Part shown: piece by piece, positions 9,286 to 17,806 of the stretch
Numbering within the stretch: the stretch's first letter is position 1
How the letters are laid out: every line of letters begins with the position of its first letter
Assembly (NCBI GenBank): GCA_035540635.1
Contig: DATLGH010000067.1
Coordinates: 22,763-86,762 of the forward strand
Source: Egibacteraceae bacterium
GTDB taxonomy: Bacteria > Actinomycetota > Nitriliruptoria > Euzebyales > Egibacteraceae
DNA: 64,000 nt
Direction: 5' to 3'
Made by a program: the position numbers and the translations under genes
Notes under the pieces: model-generated
What the model saw: the letters and a program-made list of their open reading frames with translations, nothing else
Told to the model about the DNA's origin: nothing
The model's database searches: none

Positions 9286-9969
9286 ATGCTGCCCCAGCTC
9301 ATCGACACGCCGGTTGACGACCGGGTGGCCGCCCGGCGACGCTGGGACGCCTGGCTCGAGGAGGTCCGACAGGTCGACGGGTGGCTGGGAGCCACCGGCG
9401 GAGTCGCCCCCGCCGGTGTGCTCGTCGTCGCCTGCCGCTTCGCCTCCGCCGAGCAGGCCAGAGGCCACGACCTCGCCGCGGCGTGGCAACCCGACGCCCC
9501 GGTCGAACAGACCGACGACGTGCACCTGCACGACACCGACCGCGCTGTTCGCGGCGTTCGGCGACATCTCGGTGGACGTCCGGCATGTGGTCGTGCGCGA
9601 CCGCTTGGTCGTCTTCGAACTCGTTCTCGAAGCGACCCACGACGGTCCTCTGGAGGTCGGGGAGCCTGACCGCTCCCACCCACGAACGCCAGTGTCGAGC
9701 TTCCCATGGTGTGGGTGTTCGAGCTCGACGAGGACGGCGAATCCATGCGAGCCTTCCCGACGGAACGCGACCCTTTGGAAACGGCTGATCCCCACCATGT
9801 CGGTACGGTCCTTGCGGCGGAAGGCCGCATTGTGACCGGCCTCACCATTGCGGTATACGCCTTCGCTCCTCTGGTTCAGCGGCGACCGCAACCCTCGTAT
9901 CCGCTGATACGGGGGCTTGCGCGAAGCGTGCTGAACGCATCAGTGATCAACAGTTCGAACAGGATGTAG
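9286..9969 (+). pseudogene. Frameshifted ABM-like/SnoaL-like protein
   Basis: Coding sequence spread over two frames with two shifts. Frame one starts at 9286 (MLPQLIDTPVDDRVAARRRW) and has a monooxygenase-like stretch (VLVVACRFASAEQARGHDLA). Near 9535 the homology moves one frame over (ALFAAFGDISVDVRHVVVRD, then LVVFELVLEATHDGPLEVG), typical of SnoaL-like/ester-cyclase domains. Near 9665 it returns to frame one (VELPMVWVFELDEDGE) and runs to a stop at 9969, past the expected end and across an opposing gene fragment. Two independent shifts argue for a dead gene rather than programmed frameshifting. Sequencing error is possible. Confidence 0.65.
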
Positions 9970-10262
9970 CGGTCCGCTGGCGAGTAGGACGCGTGGGCCA
10001 CGGCGAACTTGCGCAGCCTCGCATCTGTGACCATGCGAGCGGTCCCGCGTACCCGGAACTCTCCGCCGCCACCGTCGGGATCCTCGACCGCGCAATGCAG
10101 CGCGTACCTGCTTCCACGCGCAAGATCTTGCCCCTTCGGCGAGGTCGGCTCCATGAAGACGAACAGATGGCCGGGAGAGACGATCGGGGTGACCGGGTGG
10201 ACACGCGGCGCCCCGGCGCCATCCACCGTCGCGAGGTAGGCGACACCCGAGGCCGTGAGTCG
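9876..10262 (-). pseudogene. N-terminally truncated PNPOx-like (FMN-binding split barrel) protein
   Basis: The frame encodes most of a pyridoxamine-phosphate-oxidase-like barrel: ASGVAYLATVDGAGAPRVHP, then GHLFVFMEPTSPKGQDLARG and FRVRGTARMVTDARLRKFAV. The N-terminal 20 or so residues usual for the family are replaced by sequence from a 29-bp tandem repeat, and no ATG or GTG with a ribosome binding site remains at the right place. The C-terminus is also atypical. Probably a remnant cut by the event that left the repeat. Confidence 0.6.
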
Positions 10263-10268
10263 CCGGGT

Positions 10269-10326
10269 TGATAGCCGCCGGTATCGGTAGCCACCATTGA
10301 TAGCCGCCGGTATCGGTAGCCACCAT
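10269..10326. repeat. 29-bp perfect tandem repeat, two copies
   Basis: Two adjacent identical 29-bp units (10269-10297 and 10298-10326), each containing GCCGCCGGTATCGGTAGC. The core resembles the start of the dispersed repeats at 11579 and 18597. The array sits exactly where the PNPOx-like gene loses its N-terminus. Confidence 0.9.
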
Positions 10327-10446
10327 CGAGGGCCGAGGCGGCTCCCGTGACCCTCGTTGGCATGCGGGAGATCACCCGTCACCCGGCCAGGCGGCCCATG
10401 ACACGGGCCCCAGTTGCCAACAAGCCATGTCGCAGTAGCGAGGCTG

Positions 10447-10821
10447 TTAGCCCCAGACGAGGATGTCCGGCTGGGTACGACCCATGGCGCCGGCGATGAT
10501 CTGGAGATCGCCTGGGTCAGCGGTGAGCACACGTTGGCTCAGCGCGGCTCCGAGGAAGACAACGTGCGCGTCCACCACATCACTGCCGTCACTCCTTGCG
10601 AGCATGGCGCCCACGGCGCGGCCGTCGTCCAGGGCATGCACCTCGATGGCCTTGAGGACTGCGGCCAGTCGGGCCTGTCGAGCCCCGTCACGCCACACCT
10701 GCGCCACCACGGCCTCGGAGGTGTGCAAAGGCTCCCCGGCCCGTTCGGCTGCCGTGAGGAACACGCGGGCACGTTCCTCGTCACGGTCGACGGAGACGAA
10801 CACGCCGGCGTCGAGGATCAA
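10447..10821 (-). CDS. VapC-like PIN-domain toxin
   Basis: 124 aa PIN-domain protein. Likely acidic active-site residues: D4 (MILDAGVF), the Glu in HTSEAVVAQVW, the Asp pair in GSDVVDAHVVF and the Asp residues in LTADPGDL. Family members are Mg-dependent RNases that cut tRNA or rRNA when freed from antitoxin. Its ATG overlaps the stop of the ribbon-helix-helix gene (ATGA), the standard toxin-antitoxin order. The RNA target cannot be predicted. Confidence 0.85.
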   Translation of the reverse strand: MILDAGVFVSVDRDEERARVFLTAAERAGEPLHTSEAVVAQVWRDGARQARLAAVLKAIEVHALDDGRAVGAMLARSDGSDVVDAHVVFLGAALSQRVLTADPGDLQIIAGAMGRTQPDILVWG

Positions 10822-11051
10822 CGCCCCAATCCGAAGCGCTCGATCGCCTCGATGACTGCCTCCTCATCCACCGCGCCGCGCGCAGCTGCCCACTCATCCA
10901 GCGCCTGCTGCAAAGCATCTTGCCGAGCCTGCTCAGCAGCGAGCCGACGGACGGCGTGGCGAATGGCACCGGACCGGCCGCCGAACCGCTCGGCGAGCTT
11001 GTCCAGCGCTGCTTCTTCCTCTGGGCTGAGCCGCACGGTGGTGGTCGCCAT
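10818..11051 (-). CDS. Ribbon-helix-helix antitoxin (VapB-like)
   Basis: 77 aa. The N-terminal ribbon-helix-helix fold (MATTTVRLSPEEEAALDKLA) binds DNA as a dimer. The C-terminal half (QQALDEWAAARGAVDEEAVI) should wrap the PIN toxin. Translationally coupled to the toxin. A 17-bp palindrome lies 11 bases upstream of the start and overlaps a -10-like box, so autoregulation is likely. Confidence 0.85.
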   Translation of the reverse strand: MATTTVRLSPEEEAALDKLAERFGGRSGAIRHAVRRLAAEQARQDALQQALDEWAAARGAVDEEAVIEAIERFGLGR

Positions 11052-11060
11052 GAAAGGACG

Positions 11061-11078
11061 ATAGCACGGGGCGTGCTA
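11061..11078 (-). promoter_or_regulatory. Operator/promoter of the toxin-antitoxin operon
   Basis: Perfect inverted repeat TAGCACG-GGG-CGTGCTA at 11062-11078. On the coding (minus) strand its last bases form TGCTAT, a plausible -10 box ending 9 bases before the antitoxin ATG. No ribosome binding site is visible, suggesting a near-leaderless transcript. A ribbon-helix-helix dimer bound here would block polymerase. Confidence 0.6.
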
Positions 11079-11739
11079 CACATCACGGAGGGCGCCGCTG
11101 AGGCCGGCGACCATGCGCTCCTTCGCCGCGATGCTGTATCAGGCTGATCTCCTATGCGGGATGTGCGCATGGGGTGTGCGCCAGCGGAACGTTTCCGGGC
11201 CAGGGAGGCGTTGGTCGGCCCGGCCAGCGCCATCGCGCCCCAGCGCGTCCAACAGCGCCTCGGACACCTCCCGCACCGACGCCTCGCCGCGGATCGCGCC
11301 AAGCAACCGACGCATCATCCGCGGCGACGGCGGCGGCACGACCGCGGCCATGAGCCGGCCCAGCCGCCGGCGCCACCCCGCTGCCGCGGACCCCCAGACC
11401 CTCGCCGCCGTGACAACGGCTCGGCAGAGACGCCGCACCGACCGCAAGGAACCGCTGCCACCACGCACGATCCCGCGTCAACGGGCTTCCCGCGGACAGC
11501 ACAAGGGTCGCATGGTGGCCCGCCTCAACGTTGCGATATCCGGCTCGCTCCAGTGGTTCAAGAGGCGGTCACACCTTCGTAGATCCGCCGGCATCGGTAG
11601 CTGGTCGCCGCAGGCGACCAAGCGGCCAGCCCTGCTTGCCTCGGGGCGACGGCGGCTCGGTGCGGCCTGTCGTGCGCACCCCAAGGGTACTCACCGCCGC
11701 GACGCCGCAGCCCGGCGACGGGGTGTGATCGGGAACGGC
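11079..11739. other. Gene-poor region with possible gene debris
   Basis: No intact gene recognised. A minus-strand open frame at 11139-11468 (109 aa, with MRRLLGAIRGEASVREVSEA) has some coding character but no recognisable family or start signal. The right part carries one copy of a dispersed repeat (11579-11643). The 3' end of the SARP gene follows. Confidence 0.4.
11579..11643 (+). repeat. Dispersed repeat, copy A
   Basis: About 65 bp matching 18597-18660: shared blocks CCGCCGG..CGGTA, CTGGTCGCCG, GCAGG and GCGGCCAGCCCTGCTTG, with small indels. Its left block is also the core of the 29-bp tandem repeat at 10269. Identity of the parent element unknown. Confidence 0.65.
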
Positions 11740-14700
11740 TCACACCGAGTCGGCGGCGCCCTCCCCTGCCAGGGCCGCCAGCCGCGGGGCCGCCTGCAGG
11801 TGCCCGGCGTCGCGGGCGAGCGCCAGCGCCCGTTCCGCGACGGCGGCGGCGTCGGGCCGACCGCGCGCCGCCGCCACCTCGGCCTGAGCGAGCCGCGCCT
11901 CGAAGTGGGCCAGCGGCGGCCCGACAGCCAGGGCCCGGGCCGCGAGCCCGGCGGCCGCGTCGACGTCGCCGACGGCCAGGCGCACCAGCGCCAGGCGGGT
12001 GCACGCCCAGCTGGTGAACAGCGGCCACCCGCGGGAGCGATCGAGGCTGTCGCGGAACGCCCGCTCGGCCGCCGCCAGCGCACCCGCCGCCTGGTGCGCC
12101 ACCCCCAGGGCCCGCAGCGCCGCTGCGGTCCACGCGCCGTGGCCGATCGCCTCGGCGGTGGCGAGCGCCGCGGCCGCGGCCTCGACCGCGTCGTCGTGGC
12201 GACCGAGCGCCGCGAGCGCCTCGCCGCGATGCCACTGCGCGTAGGCGATGCCGTCGGGGGTCCCGAGCGCTCGGGCCCTCTCGAGCGCCTCGTCGCAGTC
12301 GTCGAGCCCCTCCTCGGGCCGGCCGAGGAACACGAGTCCGTGGCCACGGGTGGAGCGGGGGGTGATGACGCGCAGCAGGTCGCCGGCGTCGTCGAACAGC
12401 CGCGCGACCCGGTCGAAGGCGTCCAGGGCCTCCCGGTTGCGCCCGGCGAGGCAGGTGGCCATCGCGCGGGCGTCGAGGATGTCGGCGCAGCCGCGCGCGT
12501 CCCCCAGCGACCGGTACAGCCGCAGCGCTTCGTCGGAGCGCTCGCGCGCACGGGCGTCCCGTCCCACGTTCAGGTCGACGATCGCGCCCGCGTACAGGGC
12601 GTCGGCACGCGCGGCGGGGTCGCCGCCCGCTTCGGTGAGCGCGAGCCCGACGAGATCCTCGGCGCTGGTGAGGTCGTCGGCGCCGGCGGCGAGTCGCGCC
12701 TGGCGCGCCAGCCAGCGGGCCCGGGCGGGTCCGGCGGCCCCCAGGCGCAGCGCCGCGCGCAGGTCATCGAGCGCCTCCCGCACCGCCCCCCGCCGCGCCC
12801 GTCCCTCGGCCCGGACGGCGTGCAGGTCCGCGGTGAGCGCGACGGCCGGGTCCAGGGCGAGGCCGGCTGCGGCGAGGGCGACCGCCTCCGCGTCGGCGTG
12901 GCGCTCCAGGCGGCGGCGGGCCGCCGCCAGGTAGGCCGCCGCCGCAGGCTCGTGCTCGCCGGCGGCGGCGAGGTGTCGTGCCGGCTCGGCGGGGTCGGCG
13001 TCGCCGCAGGCGAGGGCGTCGGCGAGGCGGGCGTGCGCCAGGGCGCGGCGGCTGGCGGGCAGACCGTCGGCCACGCTGTCGGCGACGAGGTCGTGCGCCG
13101 GTTGCCACCCTCGCGCGCCGGGGCGCGCCAGCCCGGCGCCGTGGAGGCGGTCGAGCGCGTCGAAGACCTCGGCCTGCGGCAGCGCGGCGGCGGCTGCGAG
13201 CAGCTGCGGCGAGGCCGGGCGGCCGAGCAGCGCGAGGTGCTCCATCACCGCCTGCGCGGCAAGAGGCTGGCGCCCCAGCCGCCGGCGGACCACGCGGCGT
13301 TGGCCGGCGCGCGCGAGCGCTCGGACCGCGTCCTCGCCGAGCGCCCGCTCGGCGGTGGCTCGGTAGCGGCCGTCCCGTTCGCCGGTGACGTGGCCGGCGT
13401 CGGCCAGGCCGGCGAGCACCTCGTGGAGGGCGATCGGCGTGCCGTCGGTCTCCTCCCGCAGGACGTCGCCGAGCCAGTCGTCGTCGACGAGGGCCGTCAC
13501 CGCCGACGGCGGCAGGGCCTGCAGCTCCAGCTGCACCACGGCGTGGTCACCGCGCGCGAGGTCGGCGAGCAGCTCCCCGAGCGCGTCGTCGACCTCCTCG
13601 GGTCGGTAGGCGAGGACGAGCCGCAGCGCCGGCACACGCCAGTGCAGGTGGCGCAGCGCGTCGAGGCTCGTGGCGTCGGCCCACTGCAGGTCGTCGAGCA
13701 CCACCGCAGCCAGGCCTGCCTCGACCGCGGCGGCGAGCCGGCGCAGCGCCCGCTCCCGCTCCAGGGCCCGTCGGCTGTCAGGGCGGACGGCGGTGTCGGC
13801 GGCGTCGTCCGCAACCGGCTTCCCCCTGGGGGGCACGGTGTCGAGGAGCCGGTGCAGGAGCGCGCCGGCGATCTGGGCCTCGGCGGCGAAGGCCCGGGCG
13901 GACGCGACCGTCGCCGTGCTGCGGGCAGCCGCCTCGGCGAGCAGCCGCGACTTGCCCGTTCCGGAGGCGCCGGTGACCACGGCCACGCCGCCGTGACGCC
14001 GCAGGGCAGCGAGCAGCTCGCGCAGCTCCGCGTCGCGGCCGACGAACGGCAGGGGCGCCCGGTCGGGCTGCGCCGGCTTCGCCGGGGCCAGCCGGGGACC
14101 GGCGACGGGCAGCGCCCCGCGCAGCAGCTGGCGGTGCAGCTCGTCGGCGTGCGGTGACGGGTCCAGACCGACCTCCTCGGCGAGGCGACGGCGAAACGCT
14201 GCGTAGGCGCCGTCCGCACCGGCGGCGTCGCCCGCCGCGGCCAGCGCGCGCAGCACGAGCAGCGCCGAGCGCTCCCGCAGCGGTTCCGCGACCGCCGCCG
14301 CGGTGGCGTGGCTGACCGCGGCGGTCGCGTCTCTCAGCTCCAGCGCCGCCTCGGCGGCGCCCTCCCACGCCTCGAGCCGCAGCCGGCCGAGCCGGTCGCG
14401 GTAGGGCCGCGCCCACTCGGCGTCGCGGTCCTCCACGAGCGGCTCGCCGCGCCACCACCCCAGCGCCGCGGCGTAGCAGCGCGCCGCGGCCGCGGCCTCC
14501 CCTCGCCGCAGCGCCTGGTGACCGTGTTCGACACCCTGCTCGAACGCCTCCCCGTCGACCGCGCAGCGACCGTCGAGCGGGGCCTCCAGCGACGTCCCGG
14601 CCGCCACGACGAGCCACGGCGCACCGGTCGCCCGCCGGATGCGGCTGGTCAGCACGGCGAGGTTGGCGGCCGGGTCGGACGGTGGGGCGCCATCCCACAG

Positions 14701-14871
14701 CACCTCGACGAGCGCGTCCCTGGCCACCGGGACGCCGCGCTGCACCGCCAGGACGCGCAGCAGCCGCTGCGCGAGCCGGCCGCCGAACGCCGCGGGCGCG
14801 ACCGGTCGCCCGGCGCGCTCCACGGCGAACGCGCCGAGCACCCGCAGTCGGAGCTCCGCGCCCTCCGCCAC
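11740..14871 (-). CDS. SARP/AfsR-type transcriptional regulator (BTAD plus AAA ATPase plus TPR)
   Basis: About 1043 aa. The N-terminal winged helix of OmpR type begins ELRLRVLGAFAVERAGRP; it is followed by a BTAD domain (CYAAALGWWRGEPLVEDRDA), an ATPase with Walker A VTGASGTGKSRLL and Walker B VVLDDLQWADATS, and a long alanine-rich TPR region. I place the start at the GTG at 14871 because GAGGTGG sits 8 bases upstream and the DNA-binding domain begins just after it; the frame stays open to an ATG at 14967, which would overlap the divergent gene. Such regulators activate nearby operons, so the divergent PNPOx/nitrilase genes are likely targets. Confidence 0.85.
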   Translation of the reverse strand: MAEGAELRLRVLGAFAVERAGRPVAPAAFGGRLAQRLLRVLAVQRGVPVARDALVEVLWDGAPPSDPAANLAVLTSRIRRATGAPWLVVAAGTSLEAPLDGRCAVDGEAFEQGVEHGHQALRRGEAAAAARCYAAALGWWRGEPLVEDRDAEWARPYRDRLGRLRLEAWEGAAEAALELRDATAAVSHATAAAVAEPLRERSALLVLRALAAAGDAAGADGAYAAFRRRLAEEVGLDPSPHADELHRQLLRGALPVAGPRLAPAKPAQPDRAPLPFVGRDAELRELLAALRRHGGVAVVTGASGTGKSRLLAEAAARSTATVASARAFAAEAQIAGALLHRLLDTVPPRGKPVADDAADTAVRPDSRRALERERALRRLAAAVEAGLAAVVLDDLQWADATSLDALRHLHWRVPALRLVLAYRPEEVDDALGELLADLARGDHAVVQLELQALPPSAVTALVDDDWLGDVLREETDGTPIALHEVLAGLADAGHVTGERDGRYRATAERALGEDAVRALARAGQRRVVRRRLGRQPLAAQAVMEHLALLGRPASPQLLAAAAALPQAEVFDALDRLHGAGLARPGARGWQPAHDLVADSVADGLPASRRALAHARLADALACGDADPAEPARHLAAAGEHEPAAAAYLAAARRRLERHADAEAVALAAAGLALDPAVALTADLHAVRAEGRARRGAVREALDDLRAALRLGAAGPARARWLARQARLAAGADDLTSAEDLVGLALTEAGGDPAARADALYAGAIVDLNVGRDARARERSDEALRLYRSLGDARGCADILDARAMATCLAGRNREALDAFDRVARLFDDAGDLLRVITPRSTRGHGLVFLGRPEEGLDDCDEALERARALGTPDGIAYAQWHRGEALAALGRHDDAVEAAAAALATAEAIGHGAWTAAALRALGVAHQAAGALAAAERAFRDSLDRSRGWPLFTSWACTRLALVRLAVGDVDAAAGLAARALAVGPPLAHFEARLAQAEVAAARGRPDAAAVAERALALARDAGHLQAAPRLAALAGEGAADSV

Positions 14872-14900
14872 GTCCGCAACCACCTCGCAAGGGCTTCGCA

Positions 14901-15596
14901 ATGCCGCGGATGCAGTATGACCCCGAGCTTCCTCCCACGGCAACGGGGACACCACGGATGGCCGCACCCACAGGCACCCAGGCGCACACCGACGGCGGTG
15001 TGCTGCGCTACCGGCCCGAGCAGCGGGCCGTGCAGGACCGCTTCGACAGCAGGCGGATCGCCGACCGGATCAACGAGCGGCTCGCCCGGGCGACGATCGA
15101 CGACGCCGCCCGCGCCTTCATCGCCGCGTGCGACATGTGCTTCCTCGCGACCGCCGACGCCGACGGTGTGCCCACCTGCTCCTACAAGGGCGGGGACCCC
15201 GGCTTCGTCAAGGTCCTCGACGAGCGCACGCTCGCCCTACCCTCCTACGACGGCAACGGGATGTTCCTGTCGATCGGCAACGTCCTCGCCAACCCCGCCG
15301 TCGGGCTGCTGTTCGTCGACTTCGCCGGCGGCGGGCGGCTGCGTGTCCAGGGACGCGCCGCCGTGGAGGAGGGTCCGCTGCTGCGCTCGTGGACCGGCGC
15401 GCAGCTGGCGCTGCGGGTGACCGTCACCGCGGTCTTCCCCAACTGCAACCGCTACGTGCACCGGCTGGTGCCGGCGGAGCGGTCCCCGTACGTGCCCCGC
15501 CGGGGTCACCAGCCGCCCGTGCCGGGCTGGAAGCGCGCCGCCTGGGCGCACGACGCCCTGCCCGCCGCCGACCCAGCGCGCCGGGGCGGGTCATGA
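14901..15596 (+). CDS. Pyridoxamine 5'-phosphate oxidase family (FMN-binding split barrel) protein
   Basis: 231 aa from the ATG at 14901 (another in-frame ATG at 14910). The barrel core reads FIAACDMCFLATADADGVPT, CSYKGGDPGFVKVLDERTLA and GNVLANPAVGLLFVDF. Such proteins bind FMN, F420 or heme and act as small redox enzymes. Its stop overlaps the nitrilase ATG (ATGA), so it heads the operon nitrilase-DUF1326-DUF2182. Divergent from the SARP regulator with about 30 bases between starts, so their promoters must overlap coding sequence. Confidence 0.8.
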   Translation: MPRMQYDPELPPTATGTPRMAAPTGTQAHTDGGVLRYRPEQRAVQDRFDSRRIADRINERLARATIDDAARAFIAACDMCFLATADADGVPTCSYKGGDPGFVKVLDERTLALPSYDGNGMFLSIGNVLANPAVGLLFVDFAGGGRLRVQGRAAVEEGPLLRSWTGAQLALRVTVTAVFPNCNRYVHRLVPAERSPYVPRRGHQPPVPGWKRAAWAHDALPAADPARRGGS

Positions 15597-17104
15597 GCCA
15601 CGTCGTCGTCGCCGCCGTGCAAGCCGCCCCGGTGTTCTGCGACCGGGACGCCACGATCGAGCGCTGCGTCGCGTTCGTCGCCGAGGCGGCGGAGGCCGGC
15701 GCGCGCCTCGTCGTCTTCCCGGAGTCGTTCGTGCCCGCCTACCCGGACTGGGTGTGGCGCACGCGTCCATGGAGCGCCGACGCGGCGGCGCTGCACGCCC
15801 GGCTGCTCGACCAGGCGGTCGAGGTGCCATCCCCAGCGCTGGACGCGGTGCGGGTCGCCGCTCGGCGCGCCGGCGCCCACGTCGTCCTCGGCGTGACCGA
15901 GCGGGAGCCGCACGGCGCCACGCTGTTCAACACGCTCCTGCACGTCGACGGGCGCGGCGACGTCGTCCTGCGCCACCGCAAGCTCGTCGCCACCGGTGCC
16001 GAACGGCTCGTCTGGGGCACCGGTGACGGGTCGACGCTGCAGGTCGTCGACACCCCGTTCGGCCGCGTCGCCGGGCTGATCTGCTGGGAGCTGTACATGC
16101 CCCTGGCCCGCTACGCCCTCTACGCCCAGGGCGTGGACGTGCTGGTCGCACCGACGTGGGACACCAGCGACGTGTGGGTGCCGACGCTGCGCCACGTCGC
16201 CAAGGAGGGCCGGGTCCACGTCGTCGGCGTCGCCCAGGCGATCAACGGCGCGGACCTGCCCGCCGCCGTGCCGGCACGCCACCTGTGGGGCGGGGCGGAC
16301 GACTGGCTGTCCCGCGGGCTGTCCACGGTCGTCGACCCGTCCGGCAGCGTCCTCGCCGGTCCGCTCGAGGCGACCTCCGGGCTGCTCGTCGCCGCCATCG
16401 ACGTGGGCGCGGGCCGGGCGGCCCGCGCCCAGTTCGACCCCGTCGGCCACTCCGCCCGCCCGGACGTCTTCCGCCTGCACGTCGATGCCACACCGAAACC
16501 GGCCGTCACACGGAGCGGCCGACCGCAACCCGGGAGGGATCCCATGGACATCGTCGAGCTCCACCGCCGCGCCTGCGAGCTGTTCGCCCGCCTGGTCCAC
16601 GACGTCGGCGACGACCAGTGGAGCGCAGCCAGCCCCTGCGACGGCTGGGACGTGCGCGCGCTCGTCAACCACGTCGTGGCCGAGGACCGCTGGACCGCCC
16701 CTCTGCTGGACGGCGCGACCACGACCGAGGTCGGCGGTCGCTTCGACGGCGACCTGCTCGGCGACGACCCTGTCGGCGCCTGCGACGCCGCCACCAAGGA
16801 GGCCATCGCCGCGGCGGCGCGCACCGACCCGGGCCGGCCGGTGCACCTGTCGTTCGGCGACGTGCCCGCCCGCGAGTACCTCGGCCAGCTGTTCGCAGAG
16901 CACCTCGTCCACGCCTGGGACCTCGCCCGCGCGATCGGCGCCGACGGCGAGCTGCCGCCGGATCTCGTCACCGCGTGCGCCGACTGGTTCGCCGAGCGGG
17001 AGGAGGCCTACCGCGCCGCCGGGCACATCGGCCCGCGGCCACCCCTGCCCGAGACCGCCAGCCCCCAGCAGCGGCTGCTCGGCGCGTTCGGCCGCGCCGG
17101 CTGA
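15593..17104 (+). CDS. Nitrilase reading through into a mycothiol-type (TIGR03086/DinB-like) domain
   Basis: Residues 1-317 are a nitrilase with the catalytic triad E44 (VVFPESFVPAYPDW), K130 (LRHRKLVATGAERLVWG) and C164 (GLICWELYMPLARYALY), the numbering usual for true nitrilases that turn nitriles into acids plus ammonia. The frame then stays open through DATPKPAVTRSGRPQPGRDP into a 186-residue DinB-like/mycothiol-dependent domain beginning MDIVELHRRACELFARLV. That Met (16544) has its own ribosome binding site, so either two products are made, or two genes fused by stop loss. The start overlaps the previous stop (ATGA). Confidence 0.85.
   Translation: MSHVVVAAVQAAPVFCDRDATIERCVAFVAEAAEAGARLVVFPESFVPAYPDWVWRTRPWSADAAALHARLLDQAVEVPSPALDAVRVAARRAGAHVVLGVTEREPHGATLFNTLLHVDGRGDVVLRHRKLVATGAERLVWGTGDGSTLQVVDTPFGRVAGLICWELYMPLARYALYAQGVDVLVAPTWDTSDVWVPTLRHVAKEGRVHVVGVAQAINGADLPAAVPARHLWGGADDWLSRGLSTVVDPSGSVLAGPLEATSGLLVAAIDVGAGRAARAQFDPVGHSARPDVFRLHVDATPKPAVTRSGRPQPGRDPMDIVELHRRACELFARLVHDVGDDQWSAASPCDGWDVRALVNHVVAEDRWTAPLLDGATTTEVGGRFDGDLLGDDPVGACDAATKEAIAAAARTDPGRPVHLSFGDVPAREYLGQLFAEHLVHAWDLARAIGADGELPPDLVTACADWFAEREEAYRAAGHIGPRPPLPETASPQQRLLGAFGRAG
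16532..16546 (+). promoter_or_regulatory. Internal ribosome binding site before the mycothiol-type domain
   Basis: GGGAGGGA at 16532-16539 lies 4 bases before an in-frame ATG at 16544, exactly where the second domain of the nitrilase ORF begins. This supports separate translation of the C-terminal domain, either instead of or alongside the fusion. Confidence 0.6.
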
Positions 17105-17152
17105 CCCGCGCCTCAGCAACCGACCGTCACCATCTACGAAGGAGGAAGCCCC

Positions 17153-17806
17153 ATGACCGTCACCGAATCCCGCCCGACCGGACAGGACGTCGTCTACGCC
17201 CTCGAGGGCACCCTGCTGGAGGCCTGCTCCTGCGGGGTGCTGTGCCCCTGCTGGGTCGGCGAAGACCCCGACGGCGGGAGCTGCGACGCGTTCAACGCCT
17301 ACCACTTCGACCGTGGGGTCATCCGCGGCGTCGACGTGGCCGGGTTGAACCTCGTCAACGTCGTGCACATCCCTGGCAACGTGCTGGCGCCGGGCAGCTG
17401 GCGAGTCGTGACGTTCATCGACGAACGCGCCACCGAGGAGCAGGCGACGGCGATCCTCGACGCCTACCAGGGTCGGCTCGGCGGGCCGCTGGCCGACCTC
17501 GCGGGCCTCGTCGGCGAGGTGCTGGCCGTCATCCGCGCCCCCATCGGCCACGAGCTCGTCGGCGGCACCGGCACGCTGCGCGTGGGCGACGCCCTGTCCG
17601 CGCGGATGCGCCCCTACACCGGCCCGGACGGCACGACCACGACGCTGCGCGACTCGCTGTTCTCGACCGTGCCGGGTTCGCCGGCGTACGTCGGCAAGGC
17701 CGACACCCACACCGTCAACCTGCCCGAGCACGGGATGGTGTGGTCCTTCACCGACCGCAACGCCATCCAGGCCGACTACCGGATCGCGTATGCCGGCGAC
17801 GGATGA
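17153..17806 (+). CDS. DUF1326 domain protein
   Basis: 217 aa with the Cys-rich N-terminal motif of DUF1326 (EACSCGVLCPCWVG), likely a metal site, and no signal peptide. Start has AGGAGG upstream (gaaggaggaagcccc before the ATG). DUF1326 genes are repeatedly found beside DUF2182 membrane proteins, as here, where the two overlap by 17 bases. Function unknown; a metal-related pair is the usual guess. Confidence 0.85.
   Translation: MTVTESRPTGQDVVYALEGTLLEACSCGVLCPCWVGEDPDGGSCDAFNAYHFDRGVIRGVDVAGLNLVNVVHIPGNVLAPGSWRVVTFIDERATEEQATAILDAYQGRLGGPLADLAGLVGEVLAVIRAPIGHELVGGTGTLRVGDALSARMRPYTGPDGTTTTLRDSLFSTVPGSPAYVGKADTHTVNLPEHGMVWSFTDRNAIQADYRIAYAGDG

Noticed and set aside
9286..9969. Programmed frameshifting in the SnoaL-like gene
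   Set aside because: Two shifts in opposite directions, no slippery site, and neighbours are also decayed; pseudogene is simpler.
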